Positions 17,489 through 27,138 are shown, numbered from the stretch's first letter. The stretch is 64,000 bases of DNA from Dyadobacter linearis (GCF_907165045.1 NZ_CAJRAU010000006.1:1-64000), one strand, 5' to 3'. The notes: generated by a model from the sequence alone, not told the origin. A program made the numbers and translations.

Positions 17489-19876
17489 ATGGCTGTTACG
17501 AACAATCGAAATTCCGACCTGAACCGTGAGCAAATGGAGGAATCGGAAAAGAAATTTGATTTGCAGAGTTACATACGTGGCTATGTAAGATATTGGTTCC
17601 TATTCCCTTTGTGTCTGGCGATCGCGCTTACTGCGGCGTTCTTCTATCTTCAGGTGAAGCAGCCTGTATACCTGTCAAAGGCGAAACTGCTGATTAAGGA
17701 TGAGAAAAAGGGACTTAGCGGTGGAAACGATTTCATCGAGGAAATGGCTCAGTTCGGCGGAAACAAGCTGGTAGAAAACGAGATTGAGATTCTGAAATCC
17801 CAGTCGCTGATGGAGCAGACGATCCGCGAATTGCAATTAGACGTCAGCATTGAAACCAAGGATGGTTTGAGAACAGTCGATCTGTACAAAACCAGTCCTG
17901 TTATTGTTAAGCCAGAATTAATTTCTGAGTACGGGCTTCAAAATCCGCTTGTGATCCATGTGATCGATGCCAATACGTTTTCGATCAACGATGAAGATGC
18001 AAAATACCAGTATGGACAGAAATTCAGAAACCCATGGGGGCTTTTTGCTGTATATAAAGGCTCTGACTCTCAGTACAAGGATGTCAGTGTAAATTTCAGC
18101 GATGTTAAAAGACTGACCGGCAGCATGCTCGCACGTTTGGAGGTATTGAAACCAAACCAAAAAAGCACTGTGCTCGAGTTGTCTTTTGAAGATACTTCGA
18201 TCCAACGTGGAAAAGATATCCTGAACAAGTTGCTGGATGTTTATGTGCAGTCTTCTCTTAACGATAAAAACAGCGAAGCAAGCAATACGCTGAAATTTAT
18301 CGAGTCAAGGCTGGGATTGATCACAGGTGAGTTAGGTGATGTTGAGAAGGACGTAGAATCTTATAAGAAAACGCAGGGCTTAACTGATATCAGCGCGGAA
18401 TCGAATCTGTACTTACAGAATATCAAGGAAAACGACGCGCAGCTTAACGATGTCAACATCAAGATCAGTGTATTGGAAAGTGTTGACAACTATATCAAAA
18501 ATGCTGGCGATGGAGCTCCTGCCCCTGCCACTTACATGATAAATGACCCTATTCTGGTTTCACTTTTGACCAGATACAACGATCTGCAAATTCAGCGTGA
18601 GAAATACGCACAGACCACACAGGCAAGCAACCCGCTTTTAGGTACCATCAATACGCAGATTGCCAATACAAGACAGGCTATCAGAGAGAACGTTCAAAAT
18701 CTCCGCAGGGGCATGGACGTGACAAAATCCAGCCTGGAAGGGGTTAACTCCCGTTTCTCAGCAGGACTTCGCAGTATTCCACAGAAAGAAAGAGAGTATG
18801 TGGGTATTAAGCGTCAACAGAGCATTAAAGAAGGTCTCTATCTGTATCTTCTGCAGAAAAGAGAAGAGACGGCCCTGGGATATGCTGCCACGGTAACGGA
18901 TAGCAGGCTGGTAGATGCACCTACTGCTTCTTTAAGTCCTATCAAACCGAAGGGAATGTATGTTTGGGTTGGAGCCGGGGCTGGTGGCATTCTTGTTCCG
19001 CTGATCCTGATCAACTTGTTGCTAATGCTGAATAATACAGTTCAGACGCGTGAAGATATTGAGAAACTGGCCCATATCTCCGTAATTGGCGACATCGGAC
19101 ACATGAAGACCGAGAAAGACAAACCAGGTGAGGCTATTATCAAAATGACAAGCCGGAGCGCGGTGGCAGAGCAGTTCAGGGCATTACGTACCAACCTCCA
19201 GTACCTGGGAGACGGTACCTGCCGCGTGATCATGTTCACTTCTTCAATCGGTGGCGAAGGAAAAAGCTTTGTAAGTATCAATCTTGCGGCCAGTCTTGCT
19301 TACTCTGATAAAAGGGTGTTGCTGATCGGTTTGGATTTAAGAAAGCCTACGCTGCATGAGCGTCTGCAGATATCCAACAAATACGGTGCTTCCAACTGCC
19401 TGATCGGACAAGGTACGCCTGAGGATTTCATTCAACCATCTGAAATTCACCCGAAATTCGATGTACTCACCAGCGGACCGATTCCACCAAATCCTTCTGA
19501 ATTGATCAGCAATGGTCGACTTCCGATCATGCTTGCTGAGCTACGTGAACAATACGATTACATATTGATAGATTCACCACCTTTCGGCCTGGTTACAGAT
19601 TCTGCCCTGATCGAAAAGCATGTGGACGCTACATTGTACCTGGTACGCTTCAACTACACGCTGGTTGATCACCTGAGACGTTTGTCCGAAATTCAAAAAG
19701 TAAACAGGTTCAATAACCTTTCTGTCATCTTCAATGGTGTTAAATACGGCGGTGGCTACGGTTACGGTTACGGCTATGGATACGGAGGTTATGGATACGG
19801 ATATTACGGTGAAGAAAAAGAAAGTAAGATCCAGAATTTCGAATCGAAGCTCCGGAAAATGATCACCCGCGGCTAA
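17489..19876 (+). CDS. Wzc-type bacterial tyrosine kinase and chain-length regulator
   Basis: The protein has 795 residues. An N-terminal Wzz domain is flanked by membrane helices at about residues 36-55 and 489-513, with long coiled-coil periplasmic segments between them. The cytoplasmic BY-kinase follows. It has Walker A GGEGKS (about residue 588), Walker A' LLIGLDLRKP and Walker B YILIDSPPFG. The C-terminal tail is a Gly-Tyr cluster at about residues 754-775 that would be the autophosphorylation site, removed by the upstream phosphatase. The cycle of phosphorylation controls polymer length and export through Wza. The Gly-Tyr tail is longer and more regular than the usual Tyr cluster. Confidence 0.93.
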   Translation: MAVTNNRNSDLNREQMEESEKKFDLQSYIRGYVRYWFLFPLCLAIALTAAFFYLQVKQPVYLSKAKLLIKDEKKGLSGGNDFIEEMAQFGGNKLVENEIEILKSQSLMEQTIRELQLDVSIETKDGLRTVDLYKTSPVIVKPELISEYGLQNPLVIHVIDANTFSINDEDAKYQYGQKFRNPWGLFAVYKGSDSQYKDVSVNFSDVKRLTGSMLARLEVLKPNQKSTVLELSFEDTSIQRGKDILNKLLDVYVQSSLNDKNSEASNTLKFIESRLGLITGELGDVEKDVESYKKTQGLTDISAESNLYLQNIKENDAQLNDVNIKISVLESVDNYIKNAGDGAPAPATYMINDPILVSLLTRYNDLQIQREKYAQTTQASNPLLGTINTQIANTRQAIRENVQNLRRGMDVTKSSLEGVNSRFSAGLRSIPQKEREYVGIKRQQSIKEGLYLYLLQKREETALGYAATVTDSRLVDAPTASLSPIKPKGMYVWVGAGAGGILVPLILINLLLMLNNTVQTREDIEKLAHISVIGDIGHMKTEKDKPGEAIIKMTSRSAVAEQFRALRTNLQYLGDGTCRVIMFTSSIGGEGKSFVSINLAASLAYSDKRVLLIGLDLRKPTLHERLQISNKYGASNCLIGQGTPEDFIQPSEIHPKFDVLTSGPIPPNPSELISNGRLPIMLAELREQYDYILIDSPPFGLVTDSALIEKHVDATLYLVRFNYTLVDHLRRLSEIQKVNRFNNLSVIFNGVKYGGGYGYGYGYGYGGYGYGYYGEEKESKIQNFESKLRKMITRG

Positions 19877-19895
19877 CAAATGTGATGTATATGTC

Positions 19896-19947
19896 ATTCC
19901 AAATTTTAAATTACATTTATTAATGAATGCAGTTTAAAATTTGGAAT
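19896..19947. repeat. Perfect 15-bp inverted repeat after wzc
   Basis: ATTCCAAATTTTAAA (19896-19910) pairs perfectly with TTTAAAATTTGGAAT (19933-19947) across a 22-base A/T-rich loop. It begins 20 bases after the kinase stop codon. No T run follows, so it is not a classic terminator; it may be a 3' stabilising stem, a weak terminator or a protein-binding site. Confidence 0.75.
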
Positions 19948-20157
19948 TAGACCAACATCGTTCTATTTTCAAGTCGAATTAGCGGCATATCTCACGTCGC
20001 ATCCTGTTACAGAATACTAATTACTCAACGATATATGAAAACTTTAATTTCGAAATTCCCCTCCAAGCCGGAGCCCTCACCTTTTGCCTTTACCAGAAAG
20101 AGTTGCAGCGCCATTTGACCGGAAACTTGTCAATCCAATCATTTAATTCTTAGAAAC

Positions 20158-21480
20158 ATGAAACTAGCAGTAGTGGGGACAGGCTATGTCGGCCTGGTCA
20201 CTGGCACTTGTTTTGCCGAAACTGGAAATCAGGTCACTTGTGTGGACATTGATGTAAACAAAATTGAAAGGTTGAAAAAAGGAGAGATACCTATTTTCGA
20301 GCCTGGGCTGGATGTACTTTTTGATCGCAATGTGGCAGAAGGCCGCCTTACTTTTACAACCGATCTAAAAGCGGGTATCGAAGGCGCGGAAGTAATATTC
20401 CTCGCATTACCTACTCCTCCGGGAGAAGATGGATCTGCCGATTTGAAATATATTCTTAAAGTGGCTGATGATCTGGGACCTATTTTGTCTCAGTACACGG
20501 TCATTATCGATAAAAGCACCGTCCCTGTTGGTACTGCGGAGAAAGTGCAGGCGGCAATCGCGAAGAATGCAACGATAGATTTCGACGTAGTTTCAAACCC
20601 TGAGTTTCTGAGAGAAGGTGTTGCTGTTGAAGACTTTATGAAACCTGACAGGGTTGTGGTAGGTACTACTTCTGCCAAAGCTCAGAAAGTAATGGAGAAA
20701 CTGTATGCCCCGCTTGTACGCCAGGGTAACCCGGTCATTTTTATGGACGAACGTTCAGCCGAAATGACCAAATATGCTGCCAACTCCTTCCTCGCGTTAA
20801 AAATCACCTTCATGAACGAGGTAGCAAACCTTTGCGAACTCGTTGGTGCGAATGTAGATGATATCAGAAGGGGTATCGGAACTGACAGCCGGATCGGAAA
20901 CAGGTTCCTTTTCGCCGGAATAGGTTATGGAGGCAGCTGCTTCCCTAAGGATGTGCAAGCTCTTGCAAAGACTTCGGATGATTACGGATACGACTTCCGT
21001 ACATTGAAGTCCGTTATGGCGGTTAACGACGATCAGAAGAAAAAGCTGCTCCCCATCGTGCACGAGTACTTCGATGGCAGTCTGGCCGGAAAAACAATAG
21101 CCGTATGGGGACTTGCTTTCAAGCCTTACACCGACGATATCCGGGAAGCACCGGCGCTGGAAAATATCAAGGCTCTCCTGGAAGCGGGCGCGAAAGTGAC
21201 TGTGTACGATCCTGAGGCAATGGAGAATGTGAAGCGTCTTATTCCGGAGATCACTTATTGCCACACCGCTTATGCTGCACTTGATGATGCAGATGCGCTG
21301 ATGATATTTACAGAGTGGCCTCAATTCCGCACACCAGATTTCACAAAAATGGGGAAACTATTGAAAGAAAAAGTGATTTTTGACGGTCGCAACCTATACG
21401 AATTGGATCAAATGCGGGACTTAGGATTTACCTATTACAGCATTGGTCGAGAAGCATTGAATGTCCCTGCCTTAGCATAG
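20158..21480 (+). CDS. ugd: UDP-glucose 6-dehydrogenase
   Basis: This 440-residue enzyme oxidises UDP-glucose to UDP-glucuronate in two NAD-dependent steps. The N-terminal Rossmann motif is VVGTGYVGLVTGTCFAE, the middle domain has YAANSFLALKITFMNEVANLCE, and the catalytic Cys261 is in GYGGSCFPKDVQALAK. The C-terminal domain has WGLAFKPYTDDIREAPAL. The length is standard for the UDPGDH/TuaD class. It follows wzc by 281 bases and precedes the glycosyltransferase block, so it probably supplies UDP-glucuronate or a derived uronic acid to this polymer, giving it negative charge. No UDP-glucuronate epimerase is present in the window. Confidence 0.95.
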   Translation: MKLAVVGTGYVGLVTGTCFAETGNQVTCVDIDVNKIERLKKGEIPIFEPGLDVLFDRNVAEGRLTFTTDLKAGIEGAEVIFLALPTPPGEDGSADLKYILKVADDLGPILSQYTVIIDKSTVPVGTAEKVQAAIAKNATIDFDVVSNPEFLREGVAVEDFMKPDRVVVGTTSAKAQKVMEKLYAPLVRQGNPVIFMDERSAEMTKYAANSFLALKITFMNEVANLCELVGANVDDIRRGIGTDSRIGNRFLFAGIGYGGSCFPKDVQALAKTSDDYGYDFRTLKSVMAVNDDQKKKLLPIVHEYFDGSLAGKTIAVWGLAFKPYTDDIREAPALENIKALLEAGAKVTVYDPEAMENVKRLIPEITYCHTAYAALDDADALMIFTEWPQFRTPDFTKMGKLLKEKVIFDGRNLYELDQMRDLGFTYYSIGREALNVPALA

Positions 21481-21538
21481 GGTATTGCCAGAGTGTACAC
21501 GAGTTTATCTGGAAAAACGAACATAGCCTTGTTAGTAA

Positions 21539-22432
21539 ATGTCGTCTAGCGCCAAAAAGATTTCCATCATAATACCCACTTTTCGGGATTGGGACAGATT
21601 AAGCATTTGTCTTTCAGCCTTATCTAAGCAGACCTTTCCAAAGAGCGATTTCGAAATCATTGTAGCTAATAACGATCCAGCTGATGAGATGCCACATGGA
21701 TTTGTTATCCCCGAAAATGGTGCAGTTATAAAAGTTGCAAAACCTGGATCTTATGCGGCTAGGAACGCGGCAATTGTTAGAGCACAAGGTCAAATTCTTG
21801 GCTTTACCGATTCTGATTGTATTCCTGAAAGTGACTGGATATTAAATGCTTATAATTATTTTTTGGAACATTCAGAGGTAAGCAGGATAGCCGGCCATAT
21901 CGAGTTGTTTTTTAAACGAGACCAATTGTCACCAGCAGAGGTTTTCGAGAAAGTTTACGCCTTTAAACAGGATCTGGTAGCTGAACGACTCAATTCTTCA
22001 GTCACGGGAAATATGTTCGCACATAAAAAGGTTTTCGATGAAGTAGGGTTATTTAATGATTCGTTGTTTTCAGGCGGTGATCATGAATGGGCACGGCGCG
22101 CCCACGCCAATGGCTTTAACATTGCCTATTCAGAAAGGGTAAGTGTAAAGCATCCCGCAAGATATAAAATGAGTGAATTGGTTAAAAAATCTCGCCGAGT
22201 CGGTGGTGGCAGAGCCGGGATGAAGCGAACAAATCTATGCAAATCTGCGGCGAAGGTGTTGTGGGCGGTGATACCTCCATTCACAGAAGTAAATAATTAC
22301 TTAAGGCGTTATGGCAGTGGTATGAGCGCATATCAAAAGATTCAGGTACTGGCAATTAAGGGATATTTGGATTTTGTCGAACGTTTAGAAGAATTCAAAT
22401 TTTCAACGGGAAAAACCGCAGAAAGAGGGTAG
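21539..22432 (+). CDS. Family 2 glycosyltransferase
   Basis: This 297-residue cytoplasmic GT-A enzyme has the nucleotide-binding start KISIIIPTFRDWDRLSICLSAL, the metal-binding acidic motif FTDSDCIPESDW (DxD-like) and an acceptor-side motif SGGDHEWARRAHANGF matching the ED/ExR region of GT2 proteins. The donor sugar cannot be read from sequence. It is the first of a run of closely spaced plus-strand transferase genes following ugd by 58 bases and preceding a GT4 gene by 10 bases. The base composition from here on looks more A+T-rich than upstream. Confidence 0.85.
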   Translation: MSSSAKKISIIIPTFRDWDRLSICLSALSKQTFPKSDFEIIVANNDPADEMPHGFVIPENGAVIKVAKPGSYAARNAAIVRAQGQILGFTDSDCIPESDWILNAYNYFLEHSEVSRIAGHIELFFKRDQLSPAEVFEKVYAFKQDLVAERLNSSVTGNMFAHKKVFDEVGLFNDSLFSGGDHEWARRAHANGFNIAYSERVSVKHPARYKMSELVKKSRRVGGGRAGMKRTNLCKSAAKVLWAVIPPFTEVNNYLRRYGSGMSAYQKIQVLAIKGYLDFVERLEEFKFSTGKTAERG

Positions 22433-22442
22433 CGTTTATCTT

Positions 22443-23603
22443 ATGAATCAGAAAAAGAGAATCTTAATTGTGCATCACAGCGGCAACCTTGGCGGAGCTC
22501 CAAGGAGCCTATCATTTCTTTTGGATAAGATTGACTACCTGAGATATGAGGTTGAATTACTCTGCATAAAACGAGGCCCGGGGTTAAATTTGTTTAGAGG
22601 TCGTCCACTTAATCTTATTATTAATGAGCGAATTTTCCCTTTTCATGGCTCAACCGTTAGCGGTATGCACTTTAAATTGTTTATTAAAAACCTTTTGTAT
22701 GCGCCTCAGTCCTTTCTTGCTGCAAGGAAACTCATTAAATTACGAATGCCAGAATTGGTGCATTTGAACTCTTCTTCCTTGTTTATCGTAGCAATGGCGG
22801 CAAAATCGGTGAGCATAAAAATTAAGGTCGTCTGTCACATCCGCGAACCTCTACTTAGGAGATCTTTTGCCGGGTGGCTCATCAAAACTTTCTGTTATTT
22901 GTATGTGGATGAATTCATAGCGATAGATAAATTTGCGGCAGCAAGTATGAAGACCCGGAATAACATAAAGATCGTTTACAATGCTGTAAATTTTGAGGAA
23001 TACAATCCTGATATCAAGTCTAAGATACTTAGGCAAGAGCTTAGGTTACCAGCAGCCTCTATCATATTTCTTTATCTAGCTCGATTTTCAGAAAGTAATG
23101 GCACACTACAGCTTATCCAGATGGCTAAGGCGTTGAGCGGAAAGTATAATCATTTTCATTTCGTATTGGCAGGGCTCAAATCAGGTCATTCGGACGGCTA
23201 TACGAGTAGAGTAGTTCAAAGCGCATTTGGAAATCCACATATTCATTTAATGCCTTTTCGAGAGGATGTCCCATCAATAATAGCTTCTTGTGACATCCTT
23301 GTTGTACCGTTTACAGAACCACATTTTGCCAGATCCATCGTTGAAGCTGCTGCAATAGGCAAACCTAGTATAGGATCAAATTTAGGGGGGGTAAATGAGC
23401 TCATCGTTAACGGAGAAACTGGTTTTTTGTATGATACACCAGACGAATTACAACAGTATTGCGAGATACTAGGCACCGACGAATCTTTGAGACTTCGTAT
23501 GGGAACTGACGCTGTACTGTTCGCAAAAAGAAATTTTGACAACCGCATCAGTTCTGCACTAGTATTTAAAACGTATGACAAATTACTAACTGAGTCTGTT
23601 TAA
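22443..23603 (+). CDS. Family 4 glycosyltransferase
   Basis: This 386-residue retaining GT-B enzyme has an N-terminal domain starting KKRILIVHHSGNLGGAPRSLSFLL, a typical GT4 glycine-rich start, and C-terminal-domain motifs IIFLYLARFSESNGTLQLIQM and VPFTEPHFARSIVEAAAIGKPSIGSNLGGVNELI. The latter carries the conserved E-x7-E-like region, here ARSIVEAAAIGKP. A run of seven G encodes part of the LGGV segment. No membrane span is expected. It lies 10 bases after the GT2 gene and 8 before an acyltransferase gene, so it is part of the operon. Donor and linkage are unknown. Confidence 0.87.
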   Translation: MNQKKRILIVHHSGNLGGAPRSLSFLLDKIDYLRYEVELLCIKRGPGLNLFRGRPLNLIINERIFPFHGSTVSGMHFKLFIKNLLYAPQSFLAARKLIKLRMPELVHLNSSSLFIVAMAAKSVSIKIKVVCHIREPLLRRSFAGWLIKTFCYLYVDEFIAIDKFAAASMKTRNNIKIVYNAVNFEEYNPDIKSKILRQELRLPAASIIFLYLARFSESNGTLQLIQMAKALSGKYNHFHFVLAGLKSGHSDGYTSRVVQSAFGNPHIHLMPFREDVPSIIASCDILVVPFTEPHFARSIVEAAAIGKPSIGSNLGGVNELIVNGETGFLYDTPDELQQYCEILGTDESLRLRMGTDAVLFAKRNFDNRISSALVFKTYDKLLTESV

Positions 23604-23611
23604 AACCGAAG

Positions 23612-24238
23612 ATGACCAATCAAGCCCGGGAAGTTATTTCAAAATTGTTGTATGTATGGCGCTATCCTAGGGATATATTCTATTGTATGCTTCAAATTGG
23701 CAATTGGGACTCCAGTTGGCGATTATATGGACTTCCTTTAATTCATGTACACAGTAAGGCTGATCTATCGATTGGAAAAAGATGGATAGCTTGCAGTAAT
23801 CCAAAATATAATTCGCTTGGCGTATTTCAGAAGGTTACACTAAAAGCAACTGCTCCTGGGGCAAGAATCGTGATCGGAAATGATGTCGGCATGTCAGGTG
23901 TTAGCATTTCATGTCGCGTAAGTGTCACAATAGGTCACGAAACTTTGATGGGTAGTGGCGCCGTAGTGACTGATAATGATGCGCACGGCATCCATCCAGA
24001 CTTCAGGACTAATCAAAGCGCAATTATAGCAAAACCGGTAAATATTGGTGACAGAGTTTTTATAGGAGCCAGATCAATCATTTTAAAAGGTGTAACAATT
24101 GGCGAGGGAGCTGTTGTAGGTGCAGGCTCTGTGGTGTCCAAGGACGTTCCGCCTATGGCAATTGTAGCTGGGAATCCTGCCCGAATTATTGGTGATGTTC
24201 GCGATCCAAAATTTTCATCGCCCTTTATCGTCAAATAA
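23612..24238 (+). CDS. Left-handed beta-helix (hexapeptide) acyltransferase
   Basis: The 208-residue protein is of the LbH family, similar to WcaF/maltose O-acetyltransferases. Hexapeptide repeats begin with the ARIVIGNDVGMSGVSISCR region, continue through VTIGHETLMGSGAVVTDNDAHGIHP, where the His is the expected catalytic base, and VFIGARSIILKGVTIGEGAVVGAGSVVSKDV. They end in the typical AGNPARIIGD. It probably transfers an acetyl group from acetyl-CoA to a sugar of the repeat unit in the cytoplasm. The neighbouring glycosyltransferase genes are 8 bases upstream and 14 bases downstream. Confidence 0.88.
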   Translation: MTNQAREVISKLLYVWRYPRDIFYCMLQIGNWDSSWRLYGLPLIHVHSKADLSIGKRWIACSNPKYNSLGVFQKVTLKATAPGARIVIGNDVGMSGVSISCRVSVTIGHETLMGSGAVVTDNDAHGIHPDFRTNQSAIIAKPVNIGDRVFIGARSIILKGVTIGEGAVVGAGSVVSKDVPPMAIVAGNPARIIGDVRDPKFSSPFIVK

Positions 24239-24252
24239 TAATCCTGTCTAAT

Positions 24253-25173
24253 ATGGACGCTATCGTATTTATAATTATTGTTGTATACAAGCGACTTGAG
24301 CTCACAGTTTCTTGTCTTATGTCGTTGCAAGAACAAACTTATAAAAACTGCAAGATAATAGTAGTTGATCATTGCGAGCAAGATAATGAGACGTTTGACT
24401 ACGTGAAATCAAACTTTCCTGAAATAATTATAATCAAAGGGACTAACGATATGTGGTGGACAGGAGCGACAAACTTTGGTATCAGGCATGTGGTAGATTC
24501 TTTAAATCCTGATTGGAATAATGATTTAATTTTAACTCTTAATAATGATTTAACCGTCCCTCCCGATTACTTAGAACAGATCGTCAACACATATAAACAG
24601 TTCCCCAAAAACTCAATGGTTGGCTCCGTATCGCTTGACGGAGATCAAACCGGATTGATTGATTTTGCAGGATGTATTTGGAATCAAGTTTCCACTCGAA
24701 TCAGATCTGTTTACAAACCAGACACTCGCTACATTCAAGTCATGGATTTTGGTCATGTTGACTCAGACCTTCTTCCAGGTCGAGGTACTCTATATCCTAT
24801 TCAGCTTGTTAATGAAATTGGCTATTATGACGAAGCGCGATTTCCGCATTATGCCTCTGATTATGATTATTCTTATCGCGCAAAATTGAGTGGTTATAAG
24901 CTTATCGTTGCGACGCGTGCATATCTCACAAGTGCGGTTGGTGAAACGGGCGTCCGATTTGATAAAAACGCAACAGCTGCTCCTACACTCAGATATTTCT
25001 GGAAAACTCAGCTATCCATTAAATCGCCAATCAATATAAAGACTCGCTATAACTGGGCAAGGAAGCATGCACGCATTCCACTAGTTTACTTCTCCATTGA
25101 TTCAATAAGGGTAATAGTCTCTTACCTTAATTATTTACGCAGATATTATAAAAGTCGTCATGACAGAATATAG
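24253..25173 (+). CDS. Family 2 glycosyltransferase (rhamnosyltransferase-like)
   Basis: This 306-residue GT2 protein starts with VFIIIVVYKRLELTVSCLMSL. It has the sugar-nucleotide motif NDLILTLNNDLTVPPDYLE, where NND replaces a strict DxD, and the acceptor-region HYASDYDYSYRAKLSGYK. This set resembles the WbbL/rhamnosyltransferase group, but the donor is not certain. Its last 14 bases overlap the next gene, suggesting coupled translation. The A+T content is high for the window: one 60-base line I counted (24421-24480) has 23 G or C. Confidence 0.82.
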   Translation: MDAIVFIIIVVYKRLELTVSCLMSLQEQTYKNCKIIVVDHCEQDNETFDYVKSNFPEIIIIKGTNDMWWTGATNFGIRHVVDSLNPDWNNDLILTLNNDLTVPPDYLEQIVNTYKQFPKNSMVGSVSLDGDQTGLIDFAGCIWNQVSTRIRSVYKPDTRYIQVMDFGHVDSDLLPGRGTLYPIQLVNEIGYYDEARFPHYASDYDYSYRAKLSGYKLIVATRAYLTSAVGETGVRFDKNATAAPTLRYFWKTQLSIKSPINIKTRYNWARKHARIPLVYFSIDSIRVIVSYLNYLRRYYKSRHDRI

Positions 25174-25978
25174 CATGAATAAAAAAAGTGATTTGTGTCT
25201 CATCATACCGCATTTTAATAATGTAGATGGTTTGATAAGATCGCTTGAAAGTCTGAACGAGGAAGTAACTTTCGACGTATTAATTATTGATGACGGCAGT
25301 ACTCCATCGCTACAACCGGATGAATACTTTTTAGATCGATTTCCTCACTTAAGTCTCAACATTGTAAGAATTTCTCATCAAGGAATTATTCAAGTATCAA
25401 TTCTTGGCCTTAGATATGTAGAATTCAATCGGTACATCTATACAGCAAGACTTGACGCAGGAGATCTTTGTATGTCCAACAGGTTGACGATTCAGCGAAA
25501 CTACCTGCACTCTCATCCAGAAATTTACCTTCTTGGAACTTTTTGCGAATACTTTGATCTGGAAACAGATAAGACCATTGCAATCAAAAGATTTCCTACC
25601 ACAATGCCTGGCATTAGAAAGAAGATCTACTTTAATACGGTTTTCGAGCACCCTACTGTAATGTTTCGGGTAAAGGCAATAGAAAAAGTCGGTTATTATC
25701 CAGAGGACTACATTGTTGCTATGGACTATGCATACTTTTTTAAGTTTGTTAGTAATTTTGAGTGTGCTATGATTCCCGAAGTGCTGATAAGGAAAGAAAT
25801 TTCGTCAACATCTATCAGTACCGTCAAGCGCAAAAAGCAAGTAATTAACCGGCTTAGGGCCATTTCTGAAAATTTCACCCCGAAATGGTATTTCTTTGCC
25901 GGAATTGCTTATACGGCCATACTTTATGTAATTCCTTATTCTTTTCTCAACCGTTTTAAGAAATATTTCTTCAAATAA
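25160..25978 (+). CDS. Family 2 glycosyltransferase
   Basis: The 272-residue GT2 protein has a short N-terminal catalytic domain, CLIIPHFNNVDGLIRSLESL, then VLIIDDGSTPSL and YTARLDAGDLCMSNRLTIQ, the acidic metal site being LDAGD. It continues with EHPTVMFRVKAIEKVGYYPEDYIVAMDYAYF. A hydrophobic C-terminal stretch (WYFFAGIAYTAILYVIPYSFL) may tether it to the membrane. The first ATG (25160) overlaps the preceding gene by 14 bases; a second ATG at 25175, two bases past that gene's stop, is an equally plausible start. Donor unknown. Confidence 0.83.
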   Translation: MTEYSMNKKSDLCLIIPHFNNVDGLIRSLESLNEEVTFDVLIIDDGSTPSLQPDEYFLDRFPHLSLNIVRISHQGIIQVSILGLRYVEFNRYIYTARLDAGDLCMSNRLTIQRNYLHSHPEIYLLGTFCEYFDLETDKTIAIKRFPTTMPGIRKKIYFNTVFEHPTVMFRVKAIEKVGYYPEDYIVAMDYAYFFKFVSNFECAMIPEVLIRKEISSTSISTVKRKKQVINRLRAISENFTPKWYFFAGIAYTAILYVIPYSFLNRFKKYFFK

Positions 25979-25987
25979 ATCCGCTTC

Positions 25988-27094
25988 ATGGACTTAAACG
26001 AATGGTATAATGTACTAGTCGGACTTTACATAATCGCGGGATTAAGCTATGTTTTGTCTTTTGCGCTAGGAAGGTCAGCCGTTAGCCGAGCGATTATGTC
26101 ACTCTGGATGTGTGTTATGTTATTATATACCGCGAGCAGACCACTTGATCTTGGGACTGATACGATGATGTACTCGAATGTCTTCAATATGTATAAGACT
26201 GGCCTCTCTTATGATGCGATTCCGGTCCAGTCCCAAATCAACTATTTTTTTTACAGTCTGGGCCAAATCTCGATTCTATTCAGTACAGACTTCGACATGT
26301 TCCTCTTTCTGATAAGCGCCGCTTTTCTCGTGAGCACTTTTATAGCGTTTAAACTAATTTTCAAAAAAAGCTGGCATTTGCCTTTCTTCATCTTCGCAAG
26401 CACATTTATCTACTACTCATTTCTATTCAATTTGATTCGAAATTCTTTGATCGTCGGAGGGGTGTTTTTGGCTTTATATCTATTCTTTTACAGTCCTACA
26501 AAATGGAATAGAATATGGGGATTTGGAGTGCTAATTCTCTTATTCTTTATTCATTCGAGTGCAGGGTTTATTGCGGTAGCAATTTTAGGATCTTCATTTC
26601 TGAAAAACGAGAAACAAGCCTTATGGATTTGGTTTAGCGTACTTGCCCTGAGTATGACCGGTTTAGATTTATTTAAGATGGTCCAGAATCTAGTTTATAC
26701 ATTCTTTCCGTCATCTGCTCTAGCATTTAAAACAGGAGTTTATGACCAAGTTACAAAAGAGACGGGTTTTAGGCTAGATTTTGTGTTATATACAATTTCT
26801 TTCGGCTTAATCAGCTACTTTATTTCAATTAGATGGAAAAATCCTTTTTACGAGGCGGTTGTAAAATGGTACCTTATTCAAGGTTCAATATTTATGCTCT
26901 TTTTTAGTTTTCCATATGTTGATAGAATTGCCTCACTCGCATGGATTGGTTTTCCTTTGTTGATCGGGTATCCGCTGGCTTATTGGAGTGGGGTGAGGAG
27001 ATATCGGTTCCAGATCAGCTTAGCGATCTTTCTCTTCGGAATTGTCAATCTGATCCTTGTAGCCCGCTACGACTTCCATTTGGCGCTTTTTTAA
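25988..27094 (+). CDS. EpsG-like membrane polysaccharide polymerase (Wzy role)
   Basis: This 368-residue polytopic membrane protein has about ten hydrophobic segments and resembles EpsG family proteins, which act as Wzy-type polymerases. Supporting features are the periplasmic loop TASRPLDLGTDTMMYSNVFNMYK, with the typical G-x-D-T-x-x-Y motif, and YYSFLFNLIRNSLIVGGVFLAL, with the conserved R-N-x-L region. It is the only candidate polymerase in the locus. It would join lipid-linked repeat units at the outer face of the inner membrane. It is embedded in the glycosyltransferase run, 9 bases after the preceding gene. Confidence 0.82.
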   Translation: MDLNEWYNVLVGLYIIAGLSYVLSFALGRSAVSRAIMSLWMCVMLLYTASRPLDLGTDTMMYSNVFNMYKTGLSYDAIPVQSQINYFFYSLGQISILFSTDFDMFLFLISAAFLVSTFIAFKLIFKKSWHLPFFIFASTFIYYSFLFNLIRNSLIVGGVFLALYLFFYSPTKWNRIWGFGVLILLFFIHSSAGFIAVAILGSSFLKNEKQALWIWFSVLALSMTGLDLFKMVQNLVYTFFPSSALAFKTGVYDQVTKETGFRLDFVLYTISFGLISYFISIRWKNPFYEAVVKWYLIQGSIFMLFFSFPYVDRIASLAWIGFPLLIGYPLAYWSGVRRYRFQISLAIFLFGIVNLILVARYDFHLALF

Positions 27095-27138
27095 AAATAT
27101 AAGTTAGTTACAGACTCACTATAATAGATTCATTACAA

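Noticed and set aside
20035..20118. 27-codon frame upstream of ugd as a leader peptide
   Set aside because: It has no ribosome site, regulatory codon run or attenuator stem that would support translation or control.
20797..21324. 175-codon minus-strand frame inside ugd
   Set aside because: It is antisense to the catalytic and C-terminal domains of UDP-glucose dehydrogenase and has no support of its own.
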